From: Xestospongia bergquistia
Taxonomy: Eukaryota > Porifera > Demospongiae > Haplosclerida > Petrosiidae
Length of the DNA: 64,000 nucleotides
Assembly: GCA_963965975.1 (NCBI GenBank)
Contig: OZ014417.1
Location: 3,329,821-3,393,820 of the forward strand
Direction: 5' to 3'
Below are positions 1 to 11,200 of the stretch, one piece after another. How positions within the stretch are numbered: the first letter of the stretch is position 1; each line of letters starts with the position of its first letter. The notes beneath the pieces were generated by a model. It ran no database searches. It had not been told where the DNA came from and was given only the letters and a program-made list of their open reading frames with translations. Both the position numbers and the translations under genes were made by a program.

Positions 1-2
1 AA

Positions 3-536
3 GCATCTGATAGATATAATATTTTTGTAATTGTCATACCCATTGGACTATTTCTAGCTGTCATAATTGCACTATTACTTTCAGTTGTCTGTATTATGGT
101 AATTGTGAAGAGGTGTAAAAAACAAAAGTGAGCTACAATTGAAAGAAATTTTAATGATAAATAAATATGTTCAGATATAATAATGAACCAGTTACTATTG
201 AAAATTCTTCATTGCAATTGCCACTTCGTGACACAAGGTCTGAACATATATCTACCAAAGTAGTCACATTAGATATTTGTCTTATACTCACAGACAAGAC
301 AGAAGAACTGAAAATGACAGAGGAATAAGTCAGATTAATTTCACTGAAAATGTATGATATACTATAATTTTTAATGTTTGGTCAACAATTGTATATTACA
401 GCCTGGAATAGAAGACTCCAAAGTTATAGTTAATAAAACAAATCAAATAACAGGCATTGGTAAGATTAAAATATAGTTCTTGTATGTGTGTGATTACAAT
501 TTTACAGATGAAAGTCCTGAAGAGAGTGTGGTTTGA
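3..536 (+). CDS. 3' end of a single-pass transmembrane protein gene (partial)
   Basis: Five exons fit together in phase: 3-127, 175-237, 294-351, 402-459 and 508-536, ending in TGA. The first visible exon encodes a hydrophobic segment of about 25 residues (from IFVIVIPIGLF to VVCIMVIV) followed by a basic stop-transfer stretch, KRCKKQK. The later exons encode a polar tail of about 75 residues that ends in ESPEESVV. The layout is that of a type I membrane protein: ectodomain upstream of the window, one helix, and a cytoplasmic tail. Reading straight through the first donor (gtgagc at 128) would stop at once with TGA, so a short-tail form is possible. Introns are very small (48-56 bases). No family could be recognised because the ectodomain is missing. 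The gene converges on the receptor gene that ends at 719. Confidence 0.6.
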
Positions 537-718
537 AAATAATTTTACAGAGTGTAGTCTTTAGGTTTTATGACTATCTACCAATTTATTAGTTTCATAA
601 ACATTTAGAAATTTGTATAATTTTATTTCCTATTTGTTCCTTCATGGTTCCTCAATGTGCAAAAGTTTTTTTATAGATTTTGTTGTGCAACTATTACAAG
701 AAATTCAGCAACAATACA

Positions 719-3618
719 TTATAATGCTGTACCAGTAGTCTGTATTTTTGTATTGTTAGTCTTAGTATCAGCTGTAGTCTTGTGTTTGGATGGCATTGAT
801 TGTCCTACACTAGTAGTGAACAAATATTTGCCTTCAGGGTCTCTATAAAGAGCTATCATCTATTAAAAAGGAAATAAACAATAGATTATAGAGATTGCAT
901 ACTCACTTTCGGTATAAATGTAAACCCCATAAACACAATAACTATCGCCAACACTATTATTGACCAGAGAACAGCAAATTCATTGATAGTAACTGATGTG
1001 ATAGTGAAGATACCCCCAATCACAAAGATGAAGCTGGAGCAAAGTATTATTGCTGTTGTGTATTTGCCATCATTAAGGACATCAACTTCAATATTACGCG
1101 TAAGAAATGCCAGTACTAGTCCAATGATGTGAAGAATAAATTTATAAGAAAGATTTAAACCGATATACACAGCAAAATAAAGATCGGAACCACAGACAAC
1201 AGAACAGAAATTTTGCAACACACCTTGATTCTGATTTTTAAAACGCCATTAATTTAATCATAGGAATTGTTACATTGTACTTACATTTTTAATAGAAGGA
1301 AAATTGGCATCTTCTGATGTACCAAAACTTTCACTGATCCAACCATAAGTGAAGATGGGTATAAAAATAATGATGTCAATTGCTAATATACCAAATACGA
1401 TAAGGCATAGCTTCCAATCAGACAAAATCTAAAATTCAAATATTAATTTTGGTTTTAATCACTGATACTTACTTTTTTCTTAACTGAGGAAGTCTTGAAA
1501 ATATAATAAACTCTGAAGCTTTTCACTAATGCTACTCCTAAACATATGTCATATCCCCAACTAGATGCACTCTGATCAATCTATAAAAATGAATTATTAT
1601 TATGGAATAAATTATGATTACATAATTATACTTACGATACATTTTATAGCTGATACCAGGACAGAACTGGTACGTACAGGTAGACCTCCAATTGTAATAG
1701 CAGTTGCTCCAAATATTAAAATAAGGTTCAAATTTCGACTTGTTAATTTAACTATCCTATATTTGAAAAGTCAGTGGAGACTTGATATAATTTTCTGTTT
1801 AATTTACTTTGTGTTTCGGTATATAATGAGAAAACAGAAACATACAAAAATAAGTATTAAAGCTATGGCCATCAAAATCGAGGAAGCTACAACAACACCG
1901 ATTTGGTACCCAATTATAACTTTAATAGGAGTTCCATCAGGAGGAATACCATCTATGTATATAGAATAAATCAAGGTGATAGATAGTACGGCCTTATATC
2001 TACAAACCAGGCCATATTACTGCTGTGTCTTTAAATGGAATAAAACTTGTTATGTCTACTTTACCAATGAGTATAGCAACTATTTAATAAAAAGAGAACA
2101 TTAGCAAAGTGATTTAATCTATATGTTATAAATTGTACCTAGATCTTGATACTGTAGTACTAGTGTTGTGTTTGATTGTCTCTTGCCAATGTCATTAAAC
2201 TGAACATCCCCCTATATAATGTATAAATATATACTTTATCATTATTATATAAAATGCATGCATATCTTCATACAGTGTATTATATGATTATATTATAATA
2301 GCACCTTCCTGTATAACAGAGGTCCCCATAAAAATTTAATCAATCAAGCCACAGGGACAAAGGCAATCAATATAACACATCATAATTCATGCAAACATAG
2401 TCAATACATACACAATAAATTCCTCACTGTAGCTCCTAAAAATTGCAATTTTTTGATAGAGTTCTTGATGCAGGTTTGATTACTTAAACTACTGTCATTA
2501 TGACATGTACTAAGAGCTAATGTGAGAGCAGTCACAGCATCTTGGATATAATCTGACGTGTTAAAGATATGTTCGCTAGTAAAATTCTGTAGAGTATTGA
2601 CATCACTAATATATATATCATTGAATATTTGTTACCTGATGTTCAATATCAACAGGATAAGGTAACAGTACTAGTGCTCTGTTTAATACTGTAGTTACAC
2701 TAGATAATGAACAGTTGATCTGGTCTAGATACTCTTCATACTCCAACCACCACTGACCAGGATAGAAATCAAGCAGTATCCATTCATAATTAGGATAATA
2801 AAGGCCTTGTGAGTAAGCCTGTCAAAGGTATTACTTACACAACTTCAAAGGCATTTCATCATAACTGTAACTTAATGTACAGCAGTAATTAATATATTCT
2901 ATTAATTGCTACAGTGTGTTAATATAGGTAATACATAATGTACAGTCTAAGCCTGGAATAATAAAATGTGTATTCACTAGTATACTAGTGCTAACCTTGC
3001 AAAGAGTCCAGATAGATGATATTGGGTCAGCATTAAGTATAAATAGATGTGATTGGACATCCTGTTCACATATGAATATAGGTCATTATTTATGATAACT
3101 CACAAACACTTCTTGACTGACATCATATTTCACAGGGAAAAATATGTATTCTTCTTTATTTATATTGTTTGAATGAAGTGCTGTTCTCAATATAGTATAT
3201 CTCTATAATAACAAAATATGTACACACACATACATATGTATATACACACATATATATACATATACATACATCAATACATATGTATATACATCAATACATA
3301 CATACATACACACACACATACATACATACATACATACATATATACATACATACACACATACATACACACATCATACATATATACATACATACATACACAC
3401 ACACATACATACATACATACATACATATATACATACATACATACACACACACACATACATACATACATACATACATACATACATACATACATACATACAT
3501 ACATACATACATACACACACACATACATACATACATACATACATATATACATACATACACACATACATACACACATCATACATATATACATACATACATA
3601 CACACACACATACATACA

Positions 3619-3652
<34 letters not shown>

Positions 3653-6527
3653 CATACATACATACATACACATACATACATACATACATACATACATACA
3701 TACATACACACATACATACACACATCATACATATATACATACATAATATATACATACATACATACATATATGCATAATAAAATACAATACACACACACAC
3801 ACATATCAAGTTGTTATTCATACTTCTGTATATGCTGGATCAACTTTGGTAATAATACTTGCTTTATTCCAGCCAGAATATTTCATAACAGTTACTAAAG
3901 CTAAACCAAGACTTTCTACTGATGGAGTGACTTGATATACAGAATCATAATAGTGTGAATTGCTTTGCAAGGTAATCTACATTTGATAAAAGGTGACTAT
4001 CCATATGAATTTTTGTAACAACATTATATACCATTGGAAGGTTTAAGAAAGAACTGAGATATGCAACATAGTCAATGAGATCTAAGCAGCCAGCATATAT
4101 GAGTCCATGTAGTGTTTGATTGCTTTTGTTGGTAATATTTTGAAACTCTTTAATGACTATATCTTTATTACACTATAAAATAGAGCAAAACAACAAGGCT
4201 AGGTGATGTCATATAAATTTATATACTTGTATTGAAGTAAACTCAAATTTATGTGATTGGGTCATAAAGGGTGTCATGCCAATTTGTCTAGTCCCATTTT
4301 GTTTAACAAAATGGACTTTTTGTCCCATTTCGTCTAAAAGTGTAAAAGGCCTAACATAATTGAATTTAATCCAGTGAAGGTATATTGTGTAACTAACTGT
4401 GAGTTTCTGATCTTAACTTTGTAAAAGAGTTAGTACATTTTGAAATGCTAATTAAAAAAAGGCTTTGATTTATTAGAAAGTAGAGTACTTATATCAGAGT
4501 AGAAACTTTTCCGTATCATCAAGACATGCAACAGACTTTGTTATAATTACTAGAGGAACATTATCACTTCTTCACCAAGGATATAGATATACACTTAAAC
4601 GAAGGACAGCAGATCGGCAGATTTACTGGAGATGTGGAGACAGAAGTTGTCCTGGAAGAGCAGTAATTGATGCTCCAGATCAGCTAGTTTCCTGTAACAA
4701 AAATCACTCCCACCTCCCAAAGGTAACAGAGACAGCAGTAGAGATGGTGAAACAAAGTGAAAAAATAGCCATGAGAATAAATAACAACAATTCCTCAAAT
4801 TGACCATGAAGTTCTGGAGGAGGTTTCCAGTATGAGGATCAAAATACATTGTCCCCATCATGCCAACATTTTCATCCGTGTCATCTAGCCAATACAGAAA
4901 AAGACACAATAGATTACCTCCTCTCCTAAATAGTATAGATGACTTGAATTTCAATGGAGAATGGTTGAAAATGGTGAAGAGTTTATGCTGGGTTCTAGAG
5001 GCGTCATCATGTTTTAACCTATAATAACCTTACTCTCATTGGTAAGGCTCCCACTCACTACACGCATGGAAATTTTCAGATTTGTCCCTGTCTGTTTATC
5101 AGGTCTTCATGTTACATGCTTTCAAGCATGGACAACAGCTTCCTCTTCTACTTTCTCCTTCCATGCAAAACCCGTGCAGCCTTCAATACAAGTTTTATTT
5201 TATCCTACTTAAAGAAACAGCATAGAACGTAGAACTATAAGTTAACCTCAAAAAGTACTTACTGACTTTGAAATAGCATTCAAACAGTCAACTGCTATTT
5301 GCTTTCCCAAAGCTGAGAAGAAGGAGTGTTACTTTCATTAGGGGTGTAACTTCATTATAGTCAAACCATTTGGAGAAAAGTAAAATATCAGGTTTCAACA
5401 ACTATACATGGAAGATACTCAAGTCATTCATCCACTAAATCACAGCTATTGCCTTTGTTCATCCTGTGTTCATGACATTAGCTTGGAGTGGATTAAAAGA
5501 AATTTATCAAGCATTTAACAACAATATAGCTTTATTCAATACTTGAAATATACATGGCAAGATGATAGCTTCTCTATTCACATGTGGAATGTTTATACTT
5601 AAGAGGGTCCTTACACTAATAATAATGATGAAGAATAGCACAGCAAAATAAAGAAGCTTGCCAGAAAAGCTCATGCTAACATTTATGAAGCAGTCTCCTT
5701 TTTCAAGTCTGAATGAGCTGCAATAAAATTAATATTAATGCAATTAGCTATAGGAGTGCTTTCAAAAAGAAGGAAAAGTATCAACATCTTGAGAATAGAC
5801 TTTCAACTATAAAGAAAAATATGAAGCAGGGGATTATATATTACTTAAACTATTTAGGGTATACAGCCACTGGGTTTCATTGTAATTAGTATTAATTTAA
5901 GCTTCATTGAAATCTGGATAACTGGAATTTTAGATGAAATGGGACAATAATACATTTGTGACCTAATTTGCAATAAGAGACCACTTCTGTCAAAACATTT
6001 GTCACACGATTCATGAAAAGGAACCACTGTTAAAACACCTCCAAATATGTTTTGTATACATACAGTTACTATAATTATATATATATATATACAACTGTTC
6101 ATGTTAATTATGTATACAAAACTGTTTTTGAAGTTTTTATTGTTCCTTTTCACAAATCATGTAACAAATGTTTTGACAGAAGTGGTCCCTTATTGCAAAT
6201 CAGGTCACATTTTGTTAGACAAAATAGCTATAAACCTCAAAAATGATAAGAGTTTCAATTTACAAGGTAATAGTAAACAAATAACAATCACTTCAGAAAT
6301 TATGATATACATTTAATTACCTGTATAATGATGAACGTGGATGCAAATTGCCAAACAACATCATTGTTAGCATTTTCGATGACTTCCTTCACAGATGTCA
6401 GAAGACCTTGATCATTATGATCTATTACTACAGCGATACCTACTTCTGAGTTGTCCATTGTGGAAACAGCTATCAACTGAGCTCCTAGTATTATCAATAG
6501 TAGATTAGTCGAGCTACTCATTGTCAT
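719..6527 (-). CDS. GABA-B-like class C GPCR, copy 1
   Basis: Fifteen exons join in phase to about 711 aa: 6527-6321, 4172-4032, 3976-3824, 3202-3104, 3061-2996, 2818-2636, 2586-2428, 2211-2139, 2079-2008, 1952-1808, 1756-1636, 1580-1473, 1428-1285, 1230-907 and 859-719. The start MTMSSSTN opens a hydrophobic leader. Exons 2-9 form a periplasmic-binding-like ligand domain, with landmarks such as WILLDFYPGQWW and YIQDAVTALTLAL. DGIPPDGTP leads into helix 1. The helix 3 / loop 2 region reads ALVKSFRVYYIFK, and the helix 5-7 exon has FLTRNIEVDVLNDGKY and ends in FIPK, all close to GABA-B receptors. There is no cysteine-rich domain between ectodomain and helix 1, which also points to the GABA-B branch. 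The cytoplasmic tail is short and starts ALYRDPEG. The ligand cannot be inferred. Intron 1 (2.1 kb) holds transposons and intron 3 holds a long microsatellite. Confidence 0.87.
3213..3775. repeat. (ACAT/ACAC)n microsatellite
   Basis: About 560 bases of ACAT units mixed with ACAC and ATAT runs, lying in intron 3 of GABA-B-like copy 1. Open frames on both strands through it (Tyr-Ile-His-Thr or Met-Tyr-Val-Cys repeats) come from the repeat and are not genes. Confidence 0.95.
4320..5947 (+). mobile_element. Degenerate MULE-type DNA transposon with terminal inverted repeats
   Basis: The ends carry a 20-bp inverted repeat matching at 19 of 20 bases: TTGTCCCATTTCGTCTAAAA at 4320-4339, and its complement at 5928-5947. 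Between them lies a broken plus-strand transposase with a FLYWCH zinc finger (separate entry). A second partial copy of the end motif at about 4289-4312 suggests a nested or rearranged left end. No convincing target-site duplication was found. It sits in intron 1 of GABA-B-like copy 1, opposite to the host gene, and a small inverted-repeat element begins about 10 bases beyond its right end. Confidence 0.65.
4528..5480 (+). pseudogene. FLYWCH zinc finger plus MULE transposase remnant
   Basis: From about 4528 to 4770 one frame reads a FLYWCH-type zinc finger: GYRYTLKRR, then YWRCGDRSCPGRAV, then NHSHLPKV, with the C-x-C and H-x-H spacing of the domain. After several frame changes, pieces of the MULE transposase follow in the expected order: a RLPPLLNSIDDLNFNGEW-like segment near 4920-4970, a FQICPCLF segment near 5080, and a FGEKVKYQ segment near 5370. 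Stops and frameshifts between the pieces show it is dead as a transposase. FLYWCH fingers are known companions of MULE transposases. The zinc-finger part alone is still open, so co-option cannot be strictly excluded, but no splice context supports it. Confidence 0.65.
5958..6208. mobile_element. Short inverted-repeat element (MITE), family A copy 1
   Basis: A 251-bp foldback. The outer arms start GTGACCT and pair over about 45 bases (the left arm includes CAATAAGAGACCACTTCTG, the right arm its complement). A second internal pair contains GAAAAGGAACCACTGTTAAAA on the left and a related complement on the right. The flanks carry ATTT on both sides, a possible 4-bp target duplication. The same family recurs at 41893-42053. 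It lies in intron 1 of GABA-B-like copy 1 and has no coding capacity; short open frames across it arise by chance. Confidence 0.75.
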
Positions 6528-6855
6528 TCTTTAGTAAGTTTAATACTATTAGCTTATTCAAACTGTGAAGATGATGTGGTAACACGCCCTATAAATTACT
6601 ATATTGTCAGCTCCTCCCTTAAGTTTTATTTAGGGAGAGACTACGCGAGACTAAGTCGTGTCATGATTACCTTGTTCACACCACACAATGACCTAGTGTG
6701 TGAACAGTGTATTTCTGTGGACAGGAAGTAGATATAAGCAATAGTATAACATGTCAAGGAATTATGTATAATGAGTAAATGACATGTATTCTAGATTCCA
6801 TAGTAATTTACATATGTTAGTTACAAAGTGGTTGTTAAAATAACAAATTGATATT
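6528..6855. promoter_or_regulatory. Upstream region of GABA-B-like copy 1
   Basis: A 328-base gap between the start codon of copy 1 and a broken receptor fragment. It must contain the promoter and 5' UTR of copy 1. No TATA box or other element could be assigned with confidence. Confidence 0.35.
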
Positions 6856-7308
6856 AATCTGATATACTGAATCACATGATCTTGAAATACTTACTGGAAC
6901 CATCTGATAACAATCAACAAATATATACAGTACAGAAGCTTACCATTGGTAATTGTAGGTAGTGACTGATATGTACAGTATAATCAGTGACTAGTGGACA
7001 GCTAACATCAATAATAGCAAAGATATTATGACTTTTGTTATAAAACTGATCTCTAATGTAGTCCTTTTTACACTATAATTGATGGATTATTATATACAGT
7101 AATTATTACATTAAAATACTTATTACCTTTGTTTCTAATAGGTTATATTCAACTTGAAAAGTCTCTGTTCTATTGTTATAAGCTTCTGATGATGTTGTGA
7201 CTGCATTGATTATAGCATGCTATTCCTGTTGATCAGAGTCTATCAGAACTAGTAGAAGAGATTTCTCCATTTGTATTCCATTAACAAATAGGATAGACAT
7301 GTACAAGA
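6856..7308 (-). pseudogene. Truncated third GABA-B-like copy (exons 1-3 fragment)
   Basis: This stretch is nearly identical to 11932-12391, which holds the start of exon 3, all of exon 2 and most of exon 1 of GABA-B-like copy 2, including the introns between them. The exon 2 frame (CKKDYIRDQFYNKSHN) is intact. Exon 1 has lost its start and carries an in-frame TAG where copy 2 reads DQQEQQ (here DQQE then stop). Only about 450 bases were copied and no receptor exons follow, so this is a dead segmental duplicate lying between the two functional copies. Confidence 0.85.
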
Positions 7309-8299
7309 CTTCAGTTACCTCTATCATACTTGCAAGTTGATGACTGTTCTTATAAGTTCATTTTTTTATTAAAATACAACCACTTAAGCCAATGTGCTAG
7401 GAAGTATTTGACACTTACAGAAACTCATATTCTTCAGTGAATCCTTACAGTATACTATATATTACATACATGGTTACATACAATGTATAAATATGTACTA
7501 TAACACACTATTATGGCAAGTGTATAAAAACAAGTAGAGTCAGTAACAATTAAATACTTAATATATCACCAAAAACTAATGTGTTGCTGTAAACTATTAA
7601 AATAACTAACTGATTAATTGTTATAATGTAAGCACAAGTTATCAGGCCATAGTTATAAGTACTGACAAAATAATGACACTTGAAGTCTGTATTCTCCATA
7701 CATATTGATTCCATTACTTATGACTGATAAAATATAACAAACTAATAAATGAAATTTGTTTCAGACAATGCATACAGATTACACCAATAACGTTGATTTA
7801 ACTAATATTAATAATTACTTGGGTTGCAAGCACCCCTTAAAAGGACATTTAAAAGTATTAATAACATACATTGTTTTGATTAGGATTGCAATAGAGCTAC
7901 ACAGTTTATGAGCAAATGATTTCACACAAAAGGCATGTATGTAGTCTATGTAGATATTTCTTATGAAAACTTGGTGACAGCCCTTACACAGCAAAGCTAC
8001 CACTGATTACATAGTGACAGCACTCATATAGGTCATTTGCATTGCATATAATACAGGATGTGATGCTGCAAAGTACTGAAAGTAGTAAACATCACACTGC
8101 TGTTATTATTAAATTGTACTGATTGACAGTCATATAGCTGATTGTCATGGATTGGCTAAACCAACCAATCCATTTTACAGTGATGCATGTATGAACGTGC
8201 TACAAATCTTATGATAATATGATAATAAAGTACACACACATGGACAATATAAAATTGCAGACAAATTATTTGGATTGTCTGATCAATTTATGAATTAAT
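7309..8299. other. Intergenic gap with no recognisable gene
   Basis: About 990 bases between the pseudogene fragment and the stop codon of GABA-B-like copy 2. A small hairpin lies near 8148-8173 (ATGGATTGG and its complement). No coding exon or RNA gene was recognised. Confidence 0.5.
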
Positions 8300-11200
8300 T
8301 CACAAATTGTTTGTGCTGATTTCTTTAACTGTGCTTGTATCAGCAGATGCAGGCTTTGACATGTTACGAGTAAGAGTACCAGTGTTACCAAGATCAGTTG
8401 CTGTAACACAAACATCAGTTTTAAAAATTGTTTCACCTTTAGGGTCTTTATAGAGGGCAAACATCTAATAACAAGATAATAAGGTGATAATGATTTTTGT
8501 TATTTTTACCTTTGGTATAAAAGTAAATCCTACAAAAATAAAAATGAATCCTGTAGATATGAGAGCCCAGAAAATACCAAACCGATCTAATGCATCCACT
8601 GTCAGGTAGATTATAACATACAACATAACTAATATGGCAGTAGAACAGATGATTATCACTGTAGAGTATTTGGAATCATTAAGTATATCCACTTCAATGT
8701 TTCTTGTGAGGTAAGCCAAAAGTAGTCCCACAAAATGTAGGACAATCTTATACAAGATAGTAATAGCAATGTAAATGAAGCCAGCAGCCCCAAGGCAACG
8801 AGTCCCATAGTAAGTATATGAAACACCTTGAGACTATAAAATAAATAGCACAGTATATAACACATGAATGATTGTTTTATGTACATTTTTGTTCGAAGCA
8901 ACATCTTGTTCTTCAAGATTAGAAACTCTATTAATCCAACTGATTATTGATATAGGTATAAAAAATGAGAAGTCTATCGTTATCAATGCAAGTACTATCA
9001 ATGACAGTTTCCAATCAACTAGTGTCTAAAATCAACAAACATTATTAATATTGTGTATACACTGACACTGAGCTTACATTTTTGTGAAGAGATGGATGCT
9101 TAAATATGTAGTAAATTCTAAACGTTTTCACAAGAGCTACTGAAAAGCACATTGTGTACCCAAGACTGGGTAGACCCAAATCAATCTGTCATAAAGTGAT
9201 AATATAAGGAATAGTTTGCACATGTTATTAACACTCACAATACATTTTATTGTAGAAACAGTAAAATCTTCTGTACGCAAAGGAATACTTCCAGTAAGTA
9301 GTAACAAAGATCCCATTATAATAAAAACATTGAGTTTTACACTTGTTAGTTTCATGATTCTGTAGAAATGTTTACATAGCAATGTTTGTAATAAAATTCT
9401 AACAGATTTATTGAATACTAATATTAGTTGTTTAGATAAAATTTAATGCAAATAATCTTTCTTCTTACTTTTTATTTCGACAAATAATGAAAAAAAAGGA
9501 ACAAACAATGATGAAGACAAGAGATATGGTTGATAAAACTGAGGAGAATATGATCACTCCTAGCCCATATCCAATTATCACACTAATAGGTGTACCATCA
9601 GGAGGTTTACCAGCTAATTACATGTGTAATGTGCTACAATTATAATGAACCGTCAAACCTGGCCAAAGTGAGCCTCCTCTGTTGTTTGGAATGAATGAAC
9701 TTGAATTAACTTTACCAATGGGTACAAGAACACTCTGCTGACTGTCTATATAGTTGAAATAAATAATATGTATACTATAACAATACAATACCTGTATACT
9801 GATATTGTAATACAAGTGTTGTATTAGTCATTCGTGTAGTCATACCATTGAACACAATATGACCCTGTTAAAATAACATATTATACACAGTGTAAACAAA
9901 CACTAGAGTAAATTCAATTTGGAGAGGGTAGCTATTGTATATGTTTCACAAATCATAAACATTGTTTACAAAATTCTTTGTACTTATTGTACCATTCTCT
10001 TTAAAAAAATGACAAATGAAAAGGGAGAGCCATTCTTACAACCACTCCTGGTAAGTCTTAGTAACAACAACTTACTGTTATTCCTTCAAAATTAGTCCAA
10101 AGTAAAATGTTATTCAAATTGTCTTTGCAATCTTCTATACTTCCACTTATGTTACTGTCATTATGACATGTACTAAGAGCTAGTGTGAGAGCAGTCACCG
10201 CATCTTGGACATAATCTGATGTGTTAAAGATGTGCTTGCTAGTAAAATTCTATAGAGTGTTGACATCAGTAATATATATATCATTGAATATTTGTTACTT
10301 GATGTTCAAAATCATCAGGATAAGGTAGTAGTACTAGTGCTCTGTTTAATACTGTAGTTACACTAGATAATGAACAGTTGATCTGGTCTAGATACTCTTC
10401 ATACTCCATCCACCACTGACCAGGATATAAACCAAGTAGTATCCATTCATAATTAGGATAATAATGACCATTAGAATAAGCCTAAAAGAAACCCCATTAT
10501 CATTGATTGTATTTGTATAACTTATAAAAATAACAATAATTTAGTACTATATACACATAATCCAATGTCATAGAATATTTATTCCATTACACATGTAAAC
10601 ACCATACTAGTGTTGTTTTGATAATATTTGCTGTAACTAAACCTAAAAATATTTTAGCATTTTATAATATGATTTATAACTAAAATTAATTTTCACAAGG
10701 GTGGCTTAATTTACTACAGCTATAATTCATAACTAGTTTTTAATTCTTTTATTTTACAACATTATTTGCCTTTAAGTTTGTGAATTAAAGCCACAAAACG
10801 CTGTAATGTCACCTCTCTCACTGTAAAAATTAATATGTCATTTTAACAACTAATTTGTAGTTTACATGGATGGATTACTATGGAATGTAGAATTTAAGTG
10901 AATTACTCTTTGTATAACTTGTTGGTATGTACCAGTACAACATACCAATAAATTACGTAGTGAACAATTCTCAAGAGTTCTAAATTCCATAGTAATCCAT
11001 CCATGTAAACCACTAATTAGCTGTTAAAACGACATATTAATTTCTACAGTGTATAGATGTTATTTTAATAGTTTTAATGTTATTTTAATAGTTTTAGCCC
11101 TAACAATGTCAAACTTGACATTGATAGGGCTAATTATACAATTAGTCTACACTTTAATTGTGTATTAATGATGAAAAGCATCAAAGTTATTTTTATTGAT

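Noticed and set aside
657-848. 63-codon plus-strand open frame
   Set aside because: Lies antisense over the last coding exon of GABA-B-like copy 1 (859-719), whose frame matches the paralogue's last exon.
3218-3898. Long open frames on both strands through the ACAT repeat
   Set aside because: Pure products of a four-base repeat that lacks stops in several frames; the region is an intron of GABA-B-like copy 1.
4595-4954. 119-codon minus-strand open frame
   Set aside because: It is the antisense shadow of the FLYWCH/MULE remnant on the plus strand and has no domain or splice context.
6047-6316. Plus-strand open frames of 64 and 89 codons
   Set aside because: Run through the foldback element at 5958-6208; the palindromic sequence gives chance frames.
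8266-8460. 64-codon minus-strand frame at the end of GABA-B-like copy 2
   Set aside because: Wrong frame: the in-phase reading of the last exon (FALYKDPKG, stop at 8300) matches copy 1 (IALYRDPEG).
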